Source: Flavisolibacter sp035998945
GTDB taxonomy: Bacteria > Bacteroidota > Bacteroidia > Chitinophagales > Chitinophagaceae
NCBI GenBank assembly: GCA_035998945.1
Contig: DASYHD010000022.1
Span: 186,001-250,000, forward strand
Direction: 5' to 3'
Length of the DNA: 64,000 bases
This document shows, in pieces, positions 52,712-60,277 of this stretch (its first letter is position 1; each line of letters starts with the position of its first letter). The translations under genes and the position numbers were made by a program. The notes under the pieces are model-generated. The model did no database searches, was not told where the DNA came from, and saw only the letters and a list, made by a program, of their open reading frames with translations.

Positions 52712-54271
52712 ATGCCCAACCGATCTGTCGATAGCTTGTTTCAGCTGATCCATTCCCTGCAGAAAGGTGAAAAACGCAGCTTCAAGCTCTACGTAAAGCG
52801 GAATTCCTCCAATGAGGACCTGAAAATGATCCAGCTTTTCGATGCCATCGACAAACTGCAGGAATACGACGAAACGGTTCTCCTGAAAAAGCTGCCATCC
52901 ATCAAAAAGCAGCAGTTGTCAAACATCAAAGCCCACCTGTACAAACAAATCCTGACAAGTCTACGGCTCCTGCGCAGCGATGAGAACATAGACATTCAGC
53001 TTCATGAGCAGCTGGATTTTGCCAAGATCCTTTATAACAAAGGGCTTTACCTGCAAAGCTTGAAACTGTTGGAAAGAGCAAAGGATATAGCCCGTTTTTA
53101 CCACCAGGACAGCTTTCTTATCCAGATCATTTCCTTGGAAAAAAAGATCGAAACGCTTTATATAACCCGCAGCATGCAGGACCGCGCCGATACCCTTTCG
53201 GCCGAGGCGGACAAAGTGGCTGAAAAGCGCCGGCGCATTACAGGTCTTTCCAATCTGACCCTGCAACTTTACAGCTGGTACATCAATAACGGACATGCCC
53301 GAAACGAGCGGGATGAAGAAGGGGTGAAAGCCTTTTTCAAAAAGCATTTTCCCAAAGGACTGGACGGAAGCGGTGGTTTTTACGAGAACCTTTATCTCTG
53401 CCAGAGCTATTGCTGGTACGCCTTTATCCGGCAGGATTTCCTGATGTACTACAAGTACACACAAAAATGGGTGGACCTTTTTCACCAATACCCGCATATG
53501 CTGCCCGTAGAAACGGGTCATTATATCAAAGGCATCCACAATCTCCTGAATGCCCTTTTTGACCTGCGGCATTACCAGAAATTTGAGACGGTACTGGAAG
53601 AATTTGAAGCCTTCAGCCGTTCGGAGGTGGCCAACGCCAACGACAACAACCACATTCAGACCTTTGTTTACCTGAATACAGCCCGCATCAATTATCATTT
53701 CATGGTGGGCAGCTTCCGCAAAGGCCTCTCGCTGGTACCCATGATTGAAGAAAAGCTGGAAGAATACTCCCTTTACCTCGACCGGCACCGGGTGCTGGTG
53801 TTTTATTATAAGATCGCATCGCTCTATTTTGGCTCCGGCGATTATGAGACCTGCATCGATTACGTGCAAAAAATCATCAACTGGAAGGTGGACCTGCGCA
53901 ATGACCTGCAATGCTATGCCCGCCTGTTGCACCTAATGGCGCATTATGAACTGGGCAACTATGAACTGATTGAGTACCTGGCCCGTTCCGTGTACCGATA
54001 TATGTCGAAAATGGAAACACTTACGGTGGTGGAGGAAGAAATGTTCCGGTTCCTGCGCAATCGCTTTAATCCATCCGGTGTGGGCCTGCACCGGGAATTT
54101 TCCCTGCTGCTCGAGCGTATCAAACGGCTGGAGAAGAACCGGTTTGAAACCCGGGCTTTTGCCTACCTCGATGTGATTTCCTGGCTTGAAAGCAAGGTTT
54201 ACAACAAGCCGATGGCGCAGGTGATTTATGAAAAATACGGCCAAAGCAAGCGCCGGAAACTGGCTGCCTGA
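52712..54271 (+). CDS. Large alpha-helical hypothetical protein
   Basis: 519 residues from the ATG at 52712 (MPNRSVDSLFQLIHSL); an open frame from 52562 would include the promoter and a non-coding-like stretch. Almost wholly helical, with repeated 34-residue-like helix pairs rich in Leu/Tyr/Glu (LYLQSLKLLERAKDIA, RHYQKFETVLEEFEAF) resembling TPR repeats. No signal or membrane segment is present. Probably a cytosolic scaffold. Not recognised; the name is withheld. A terminator-like hairpin follows the stop. Confidence 0.75.
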   Translation: MPNRSVDSLFQLIHSLQKGEKRSFKLYVKRNSSNEDLKMIQLFDAIDKLQEYDETVLLKKLPSIKKQQLSNIKAHLYKQILTSLRLLRSDENIDIQLHEQLDFAKILYNKGLYLQSLKLLERAKDIARFYHQDSFLIQIISLEKKIETLYITRSMQDRADTLSAEADKVAEKRRRITGLSNLTLQLYSWYINNGHARNERDEEGVKAFFKKHFPKGLDGSGGFYENLYLCQSYCWYAFIRQDFLMYYKYTQKWVDLFHQYPHMLPVETGHYIKGIHNLLNALFDLRHYQKFETVLEEFEAFSRSEVANANDNNHIQTFVYLNTARINYHFMVGSFRKGLSLVPMIEEKLEEYSLYLDRHRVLVFYYKIASLYFGSGDYETCIDYVQKIINWKVDLRNDLQCYARLLHLMAHYELGNYELIEYLARSVYRYMSKMETLTVVEEEMFRFLRNRFNPSGVGLHREFSLLLERIKRLEKNRFETRAFAYLDVISWLESKVYNKPMAQVIYEKYGQSKRRKLAA

Positions 54272-54292
54272 AAAAAATTTTCCTAAGTAAAT

Positions 54293-54343
54293 ACCCTTGG
54301 CCATCGTTAGCCGATTCCGCTGAAACGTAGGCCTGGCAAGGGT
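54293..54343 (+). terminator. Possible terminator of the 52712 gene
   Basis: ACCCTTG (54293-54299) and CAAGGGT (54337-54343) flank an internal GGCC/GGCC pair, followed by TTTAACGGGTTTTC. Long loop and modest T-run make this uncertain. Confidence 0.4.
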
Positions 54344-54417
54344 TTTAACGGGTTTTCAACAGTTTTAGCATGGGAGGGGTTGATGAATTTTGATTATATA
54401 TTGACCTGTGTCAATAG

Positions 54418-54425
54418 TAAGTTTG
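54418..54425 (+). promoter_or_regulatory. Bacteroidetes-type -7 box (TAAGTTTG)
   Basis: An exact TAnnTTTG match about 43 bp before the ATG of the small peptide at 54468. A TTTG about 25 nt further upstream could be the -33 element, slightly far. Confidence 0.45.
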
Positions 54426-54467
54426 TTGTGCAAATAAAAACTATCTAACTTCTTCAATCGTTAAACT

Positions 54468-54665
54468 ATGACCACCACCACAAACACGAATCAAGCCTCT
54501 TCCAATGCAAGTTTTGTAGTCAATACCAGCAATGGTGAGGTAAAAGTTATTGTAGCCAGTAAAAAAGAAGAAGAAAATACGAACCAAGCCCAACCCGTTA
54601 GCGGTTTCGCCAAAAATACCCGCTACTCAATTTACAACAACGGCGGTGGCTATACCGGCTTGTAA
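54468..54665 (+). CDS. Small Asn/Thr-rich peptide with Gly-rich C-terminus
   Basis: 65 residues. The N-terminus is polar (MTTTTNTNQASSNASF), the middle has a beta-like stretch FVVNTSNGEVKVIVASKK and an acidic patch, and the end is NTRYSIYNNGGGYTGL. Not recognised. Arrangement, size and the Gly/Tyr-rich tail are like those of ribosomal peptide precursors, but no modification enzyme is near. It has its own promoter-like box. Its last 39 bp overlap the convergent gene at 54627. Confidence 0.6.
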   Translation: MTTTTNTNQASSNASFVVNTSNGEVKVIVASKKEEENTNQAQPVSGFAKNTRYSIYNNGGGYTGL

Positions 54666-55490
54666 GAACTTCGGATCCTTGCTTATTGCAGTGGTATTCC
54701 GTCCTGAATTTTTATCGTAGACAAAGCGCACCCTTGCGCTTTTTTCTTTTGTAGAACTCATAAAGAGCCGGTGGTAAACATCGCCGGCCATTATTTCCAG
54801 GAGAGCCGTATTCGGCGGTATCGATCCTTCATTTTCGGCAATCATCACCACTTCTACCATAGGCGTTTCAAGGGTAACCCGAACCATAGTGGTAATGGGT
54901 TTCGTAGAAAGTTTTTCGTGTGATAAAACCGTTTTCCCGTTCACTGTAACCGTAATAGAATCGCCGTCGATGGTAGCGTTATCGTAAAAACGCAGCCGGA
55001 TTTCCCCGGTATCCACTTTAATAATCGGGATCATTTCTTCCTTGAAGGTAGGCGTAGTGGTACGTGACAGCGTGATGGTGCCACCGGTTCCGCAATCAAT
55101 GTTGGTGCCTTGCAGCTTTCCCACCCAGTAACCCTCCAGGTATTCCATGTTCCCTTCTTTCCGGTAAGTAAGATTGAAGCGTTTTACGCAGATGCTGCAC
55201 CGGTCAACTAGTTGTTGCGCTGTAACGGCGCCTTCCTGCACAACCAGTTTTTTGGTTTCCGGATCGTAATAGCCGCTGGCATCTTTGCGAATGAAGTTGG
55301 CCTCATCCATAAAATGATAGGAGCTGCCGTAGATGCCATCACCCACCATTTTGATCTGCAGTTCAAGGTTGTTTTGTGCAAAACAGCCACCAACAAACGT
55401 AAGGGAACCTTTCCAATATCCATCAACATCCTGCGCCGAAACAAGAATGGTTTGTAGAAGTACGAAGAAGAGGAGCAGGCGTTTTTTCAC
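54627..55490 (-). CDS. Secreted hypothetical protein
   Basis: 287 residues. A signal peptide (LLLFFVLLQTILVSAQ) is followed by a beta-rich body (GYWKGSLTFVGGCFAQNNL, EGYWVGKLQGTNIDCG), a repeated YWKG/YWVG pattern and two cysteine pairs, then a C-terminal beta domain (IRLRFYDNATIDGDSITVTVNG). Secreted to periplasm or surface. Not a known enzyme family; no catalytic motif. Its 3' end overlaps the small peptide gene. Confidence 0.72.
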   Translation of the reverse strand: MKKRLLLFFVLLQTILVSAQDVDGYWKGSLTFVGGCFAQNNLELQIKMVGDGIYGSSYHFMDEANFIRKDASGYYDPETKKLVVQEGAVTAQQLVDRCSICVKRFNLTYRKEGNMEYLEGYWVGKLQGTNIDCGTGGTITLSRTTTPTFKEEMIPIIKVDTGEIRLRFYDNATIDGDSITVTVNGKTVLSHEKLSTKPITTMVRVTLETPMVEVVMIAENEGSIPPNTALLEIMAGDVYHRLFMSSTKEKSARVRFVYDKNSGRNTTAISKDPKFLQAGIATAVVVN

Positions 55491-55668
55491 TGAAGGGAAA
55501 TTAAGAACAAAAATTAAACCGGAACCGAAGAACGTGTTAAAGGTGCTTTTTTACTTGTTGAAAGCGCCATTACCTCCACCAAAGGCAGTTTGCGGGTAAC
55601 AATCAGCTGTCGGCCAAAACCACTGCAAATGAATGCTATAAGGATGACCGACAGCTGAAAGGAGATGA

Positions 55669-56079
55669 CTACGAAAGTGTTGCTTCCGAAGTGATCTCAG
55701 AATTCAGCAATTTGGAGATAGGACAGTTTTGTTCAGCGTTCCTGACGCATTCTTCCCATTTTTCCTGGCTGATGCCTGGTACACTTCCGGTAACAGTCAG
55801 GTGGGATTTGGTGACGGAACCGTTGTCCAGCGTGATCTGGCATTTGGTTTCCAGTCGTTCGGGTGTAAATCCAGCCTCACCCAGTACAAAACTCAGCTTC
55901 ATGGTAAAACAGCCGGCATGTGCAGCGGCCACCAGTTCCTCGGGATTGGTGCCTTTTCCTTCGGCGAAGCGGGAGTTAAATGAATACTGTGTGTCCTGCA
56001 GAACCGTGCTTTGGGTGGTTAATGAACCATTACCCTCTTTTCCGGAGCCGTTCCAAACGGCTGTTGCATGTCTGATCAT
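55669..56079 (-). CDS. OsmC/Ohr family peroxiredoxin
   Basis: 136 residues. The first redox cysteine is in AHAGCFTMKLSF (about 56) and the second in NCPISKLL (about 119), as in OsmC. It reduces organic or inorganic peroxides with thiol electrons in the cytoplasm. The segment GTNPEELVAAAHAGC is the family signature. No adjacent regulator. Confidence 0.9.
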   Translation of the reverse strand: MIRHATAVWNGSGKEGNGSLTTQSTVLQDTQYSFNSRFAEGKGTNPEELVAAAHAGCFTMKLSFVLGEAGFTPERLETKCQITLDNGSVTKSHLTVTGSVPGISQEKWEECVRNAEQNCPISKLLNSEITSEATLS

Positions 56080-56184
56080 ATTTCCGATTTTTAAGATGGT
56101 TAGAGACGTATAAAGTTAGGGGCTTTTGATGAGGAGACTGACAACAGGATAGGGGCAATCGATAATTGGCAATAAACGTATTGC

Positions 56185-57102
56185 TCAGTGCTCCTTTATC
56201 CATCGTATCCACCAGGGCAACCGATTGAGCCTGATGGCTGCATACCGTTCTTCCTGTGCACCAAAAGAGCTGTAGAAAAAAGCAAGGTTGCGGATATCAC
56301 TGCCTTCAAAATCGAGGAGCAGGTTTTGCCCCGCATGATCACGGATAAATGCATCCACCAAGGCATGTGATGCACCCAGCGTTCGGCCATTGGGATGGTT
56401 GCCTACCAAAATGTAATAGGCACGGTTGTGCGAAAAAAGAAATACCGCCGATGCCAGCAGATCGCCACCAGCGGAAACAACGCCATAGGTTTTGGCCATA
56501 TCTTGTCCTGCTAATTGGCGAAAAAGTTTTTTGAACGCTTCATAATCTGCTTCGGTTACATTTGAAGGCTGGAACTTTGTGAGGGCAATAATTTCTTCCA
56601 CCGCTAAAGGGGTGACAACCCTGCAACCATACTGGTTGCTTTTACGGATATTTCGCCGGATGTTTTCGCGGTAGGCTTTCAATAGATTTTCGTAAGAATG
56701 GTTCAAGTCTAACACATAATTCATCCGTTGCTGCAATGCATATCCCGGAATGGAAAACAGGTTCTGGTGATTCAGTGAAAGATCCCAGTACTGAAACTTT
56801 TTTGGAATGGCCATTAAAAAGGCAGCAACTATCTTCAGTGTCAACCCTGTACCGAAGATGCCCAACTGCGCTGTCAGGTAAGGCTGGTACAGATAAGAAA
56901 CGCCCCATTTCTTCCGCCAGGGCAGGGGCATTACAAAAGCGTAATCTTCCCATACCAGGGCATCCCAATGATCCGTCATGCCATCCAGGTAAAAACTGTA
57001 ACCGTAAATCAACCCGTTTTCTGCATTCCGGATGCATTGGTCCCAGTCCTCAATATTGATCCCGGACCTTTGAACATATCGAATGGATGGATGGGACATC
57101 AT
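56185..57102 (-). CDS. GNAT/FemAB-like acyltransferase
   Basis: 305 residues. A C-terminal acetyltransferase domain contains GVVSAGGDLLASAVFLFSHN, YYILVGNHPNGR and LLLDFEGSDIRNLAFFYSSFG, which fit the FemAB/GNAT core. The middle has ENIRRNIRKSNQYG, as in FemX-like proteins. The substrate, possibly a cell-wall or lipid acceptor, is unknown. Its start overlaps the stop of the M1 peptidase by one base (TAATG), suggesting co-transcription. Confidence 0.75.
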   Translation of the reverse strand: MMSHPSIRYVQRSGINIEDWDQCIRNAENGLIYGYSFYLDGMTDHWDALVWEDYAFVMPLPWRKKWGVSYLYQPYLTAQLGIFGTGLTLKIVAAFLMAIPKKFQYWDLSLNHQNLFSIPGYALQQRMNYVLDLNHSYENLLKAYRENIRRNIRKSNQYGCRVVTPLAVEEIIALTKFQPSNVTEADYEAFKKLFRQLAGQDMAKTYGVVSAGGDLLASAVFLFSHNRAYYILVGNHPNGRTLGASHALVDAFIRDHAGQNLLLDFEGSDIRNLAFFYSSFGAQEERYAAIRLNRLPWWIRWIKEH

Positions 57103-59945
57103 TAAAATTCCAGTTCGCGGTTGATTTTTCTGAGGCTGTTGTTATACAGGTTGATGCTGAAAGAAATGGTTTTCAAAAAGCGTTTTTCCGTGATGGTGGA
57201 TTTGAGATAATCCCTGTACACTTTACTGTAAAGAATCGGTATGTAAACATTGAAGGATTCATTCATCAGCGAAAGCTGAAAGCCTGCATCAAACAAAAAG
57301 CGATCCCTGTTTTCGGTGCGATCCCAGGCTTCGGCATAGGTGCCTACATCGGCAAATATGCGGAGCGGAATTTTTATTGGCAGCAACGACAGCGGGTTCA
57401 GGCCATCCGGAACGGTGGAAACAAAGTTGACGGCGGTTAACCAGTTGTCAGACTTGCCAATTTTTTGCGCAAGCATATCCGTTCGCACTTTGAAGGCTCC
57501 ATCACGGATCATAATCTGCTGAACAGGCAAGCCATCGAAGCGGTTACGGCCGATGAAATAATCACTGTACGTATAATCTTCATAACCCTTCGGACCGGTG
57601 AGGTTCAGGTGATAACGGTCAGTTGTAAATTGCCTGCTCACCGTTTTGCTTTGGAGGTAACTGAATTTCCCCGCAAAGAGTCGAACCGACAATCCGCCTC
57701 CCTTGGCATAGTTGAAGAAGTAATTTCCGGTAAATGTTGTGCGAATGAAATCCTGCGCCTGCTCTACCTGCAGCGTTGCGTCGAAAGGATAAAGTGCCCT
57801 GTCGTTACGGTACACAGCTTGCAACTGATTCAGGTAACGGCTGCTTTGCTGCTTCGCGTAATTGTATTGAATGATGGTATCGGCAGGTGAAAAAATACTG
57901 TCAATGCCAATGCGCAAATTCTGCTCACGCAGCAGGAATGTTTTCCATTGCAGGTACCGGCTTACGGTGCTTAGCGGGTTCTTTTCTTTGAATGTAAAAC
58001 GAAAGCCAGGCACCAGTTTCACAAATCGCATGCTGAATGATTGTTCATCGGTTACCGTAAACTGGTCCATATGAAATGAGGCAGCATTGAGAAAAATGTC
58101 TGTTTTACGAATGGCTCCCGTTGAGCGTAAAGCCAGGTTTAGTTTTCCCAGGCCGGTGAATCCTTTGCTGCCCGTTGCGTACAAGGGAATGGCCAGGTAA
58201 TTCAGCTTTGCTCCCGGTGAACCGTAATTGGTCAGCAGTCCGCCGATCATCAATTGATCATACACGTTGTAGCCAAGCGCCGGCGAAAGCACCACCACAT
58301 TTTTCGTAGGTGATTTTAAGTACTGGTTAACTGCTCCTAAGTTGAAAGGGTGAAGGATGGTTGTTCCCGTTAACTGGTTTCCTGGTAAGATTCCTTTGCG
58401 ATCTAACGCAGCCACCAATTCTTCTGAATTAGCACCCAGGCTCTCTGAGACAATGGTTCTGAAATCTGCGGGCTGCGGGTGTTTGAATTTCCATTCGCTG
58501 TAATAGCGGCGCATCATCGTATCAAACGCTTCGGTGCCCATTTGCCGCTCCAGGGCCTTCATCCATTCAGCCGTTTTGTGATAGGCGGTTAACACATAGT
58601 TGATGCTGCTGAATGAAGTAGAAGGTGTGGTGATGGGCTGATCGGTTTTGTTGGCTGCCTTATGTTGCAATAAAACTTCGGCTGCCCTGGTTTGCGGCCC
58701 CCATCTTGTTTCCAGATAACGATTTTCATAATAAGAATTCAGGCCCTCATCCAGCCAGGGGTGTTCCCGCTCATTGGAAGCCAGGATGCCGTAGAACCAA
58801 TTGTGTCCGAGTTCATGTGCAATCACTCCATCCAATGAATGAGCCGATTCGGTGGGAGCTATAACAGTGATAGTGGGATATTCCATGCCTCCGCCAAAAC
58901 TTTCCGGGCCCTGTACAACGGTGGCTACATCGTAGGGATATTCTCCCAGCTTAGCAGAATAAAAGCGCAGGGCATCTTTTGCATACCGAACACTTTCGCT
59001 CCACAACCCTTTGTATGCCGGTGTATAAAAAGAAGAAACGGAGATGATCCGCCCGGTATTAAGTTGAAGTGTATCGCTTTTCACGATAAAATCCTTGTTC
59101 GCAAACCAGGCAAAATCGTGGATGCGATCCTGTTTGTAGTGCAATGTTTTTGTTCCTTGCAATGCAGGCAAAACAACAGGTTGGGGCTGCGTGCTTGTTT
59201 TGGATACATTTCCCCGCTTCTTTATGGGTTCTCTATTGGGAGCCTGGGGTGGGGTGAAATTCTCACGGCTCTGCAGCCATGCTTTTTCATCTTCATTTTG
59301 CAGCACCCCCGTTGCTGCCACCACATAGGCTTTGGGAATTGTAATGCGAACATCAAAGCTTCCGAACTCGCTGTAGAATTCACCCTGGTCGAGGTAGGGC
59401 ATAGGGTGCCAGCCTTTCCGGTCGTATACCGCGGGTTTGGGATACCACTGGGTAACCTGAAACGTTTGCCCATCGTAGCCACCACGGGAAAAGTTGAATG
59501 GCAGCTTTATGTGAAAAGGTGTGGTGATGGTAACGTGTTGACTGGGCGGCAGCGGTTGTGGTAAAATAACTTTGACAATATCTATGTGCTGGGGGTGATC
59601 TTCGGTTTGGGCGGTGGTGCCGGCCACCTTAAAATCGAGACGGTTGATATAGCCCCGCTGCTCTTTGTTGGAAAAATAAAACCGTGTATCACCGTTCCGG
59701 AGCAGTTGTTCGCTGAATGCGGTTTTGTCATTCTTATACGCATTCGGCCAAAGATGAAACCAGATAAAGCGGAGCGTATCTGGACTGTTGTTTGTATACA
59801 CCAATCGTTCAAATCCATCTAGGGTTTTTTCTTTATCGTTGAGTGAAACATCGATGGTGTAATCAACTTTCTGTTGCCAGTAAGTTTGGGAATAAGCACT
59901 CAACAGCAGGATATTGGTTAAAAAGAAAAGGAGTCGTTTTTTCAC
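57102..59945 (-). CDS. M1 zinc aminopeptidase fused to a probable outer-membrane beta-barrel
   Basis: 947 residues, nearly double the neighbouring 522-residue paralog. Signal peptide, then an M1 N-terminal beta domain, then the catalytic domain with HELGHNW (377-383) and the third zinc ligand Glu400 in WLDEGLN (H-E-x2-H-x18-E). From about 520 to the end there is a long stretch of alternating strands ending in FSINLYNNSLRKINRELEF, with a terminal Phe as in outer-membrane barrels. It may be a surface- or periplasm-anchored aminopeptidase. Part of its sequence is almost identical to the downstream paralog (see findings). Confidence 0.82.
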   Translation of the reverse strand: MKKRLLFFLTNILLLSAYSQTYWQQKVDYTIDVSLNDKEKTLDGFERLVYTNNSPDTLRFIWFHLWPNAYKNDKTAFSEQLLRNGDTRFYFSNKEQRGYINRLDFKVAGTTAQTEDHPQHIDIVKVILPQPLPPSQHVTITTPFHIKLPFNFSRGGYDGQTFQVTQWYPKPAVYDRKGWHPMPYLDQGEFYSEFGSFDVRITIPKAYVVAATGVLQNEDEKAWLQSRENFTPPQAPNREPIKKRGNVSKTSTQPQPVVLPALQGTKTLHYKQDRIHDFAWFANKDFIVKSDTLQLNTGRIISVSSFYTPAYKGLWSESVRYAKDALRFYSAKLGEYPYDVATVVQGPESFGGGMEYPTITVIAPTESAHSLDGVIAHELGHNWFYGILASNEREHPWLDEGLNSYYENRYLETRWGPQTRAAEVLLQHKAANKTDQPITTPSTSFSSINYVLTAYHKTAEWMKALERQMGTEAFDTMMRRYYSEWKFKHPQPADFRTIVSESLGANSEELVAALDRKGILPGNQLTGTTILHPFNLGAVNQYLKSPTKNVVVLSPALGYNVYDQLMIGGLLTNYGSPGAKLNYLAIPLYATGSKGFTGLGKLNLALRSTGAIRKTDIFLNAASFHMDQFTVTDEQSFSMRFVKLVPGFRFTFKEKNPLSTVSRYLQWKTFLLREQNLRIGIDSIFSPADTIIQYNYAKQQSSRYLNQLQAVYRNDRALYPFDATLQVEQAQDFIRTTFTGNYFFNYAKGGGLSVRLFAGKFSYLQSKTVSRQFTTDRYHLNLTGPKGYEDYTYSDYFIGRNRFDGLPVQQIMIRDGAFKVRTDMLAQKIGKSDNWLTAVNFVSTVPDGLNPLSLLPIKIPLRIFADVGTYAEAWDRTENRDRFLFDAGFQLSLMNESFNVYIPILYSKVYRDYLKSTITEKRFLKTISFSINLYNNSLRKINRELEF

Positions 59946-59967
59946 GGGTACAAAATAAACAAAATCC

Positions 59968-60000
59968 TAAGACTCCCCCTTGTCCCCCTGAAGGGGAGAC
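59968..60000 (-). repeat. Dispersed repeat copy 1 (CCCCTTCAGGGG type)
   Basis: On the minus strand: GTCTCCCCTTCAGGGGGACAAGGGGGAGTC. It is the inverted partner of 60249-60277, from which it differs by extra G and A bases. The core CCCCTTCAGGGG is a near-palindrome. Confidence 0.65.
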
Positions 60001-60165
60001 TTATACCGGTGATGCTTTTCTGTCTTCGTCATTTTCTTCAGCAGGATGTTTTGCCATTTTGTTGAATAGATTTTCCAGCCGTACACGAGTGCGATGCTTC
60101 GGCTGCGCTTAGCATAAACGCCAACAGAAACTTTATAGTACTGCAGCTTCGTACATAAAAGAAAA

Positions 60166-60194
60166 ATGCCTGTCGTTGAACAGGCATTTTCTTA
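60166..60194 (+). terminator. Hairpin between the two M1 genes
   Basis: The 9-bp stem AATGCCTGT/ACAGGCATT has a 6-nt loop, followed by TTCTTATTG on the plus strand and preceded by A-rich sequence. It could end transcription in either direction. Confidence 0.55.
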
Positions 60195-60248
60195 TTGTAA
60201 AAGTTTTTTCTAAAAGAAGGATTGTAAAGAAAAGTTACTCAGACCTAC

Positions 60249-60277
60249 GTCTCCCCTTCAGGGGACAGGGGAATCAC
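60249..60277 (+). repeat. Dispersed repeat copy 2 (CCCCTTCAGGGG type)
   Basis: GTCTCCCCTTCAGGGGACAGGGGAATCAC, the plus-strand partner of 59968-60000. It overlaps the stop codon of the 60274-61842 M1 gene, so the repeat supplies the gene's end. Confidence 0.65.

Larger units (their letters stand above)
59946..60273. other. Intergenic region with inverted dispersed repeats and a terminator-like hairpin
   Basis: 328 bp between the two M1 genes. It has two inverted copies of a CCCCTTCAGGGG-type repeat (59968-60000 and 60249-60277) and a hairpin AATGCCTGT/ACAGGCATT (near 60166-60189) followed by TTCTT. A short basic frame read on the minus strand (about 60000-60112) has no start and no family, and is not annotated. 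Confidence 0.5.

Noticed and set aside
54468..54665. The Gly-tailed peptide as a confirmed RiPP precursor
   Set aside because: No radical SAM, ATP-grasp or LanM-type enzyme is adjacent; the nearest radical SAM protein (ArsS) has its own role.
60000..60112. A short basic frame on the minus strand between the M1 genes
   Set aside because: There is no start codon at the head, no recognisable family, and the region is dominated by repeats.
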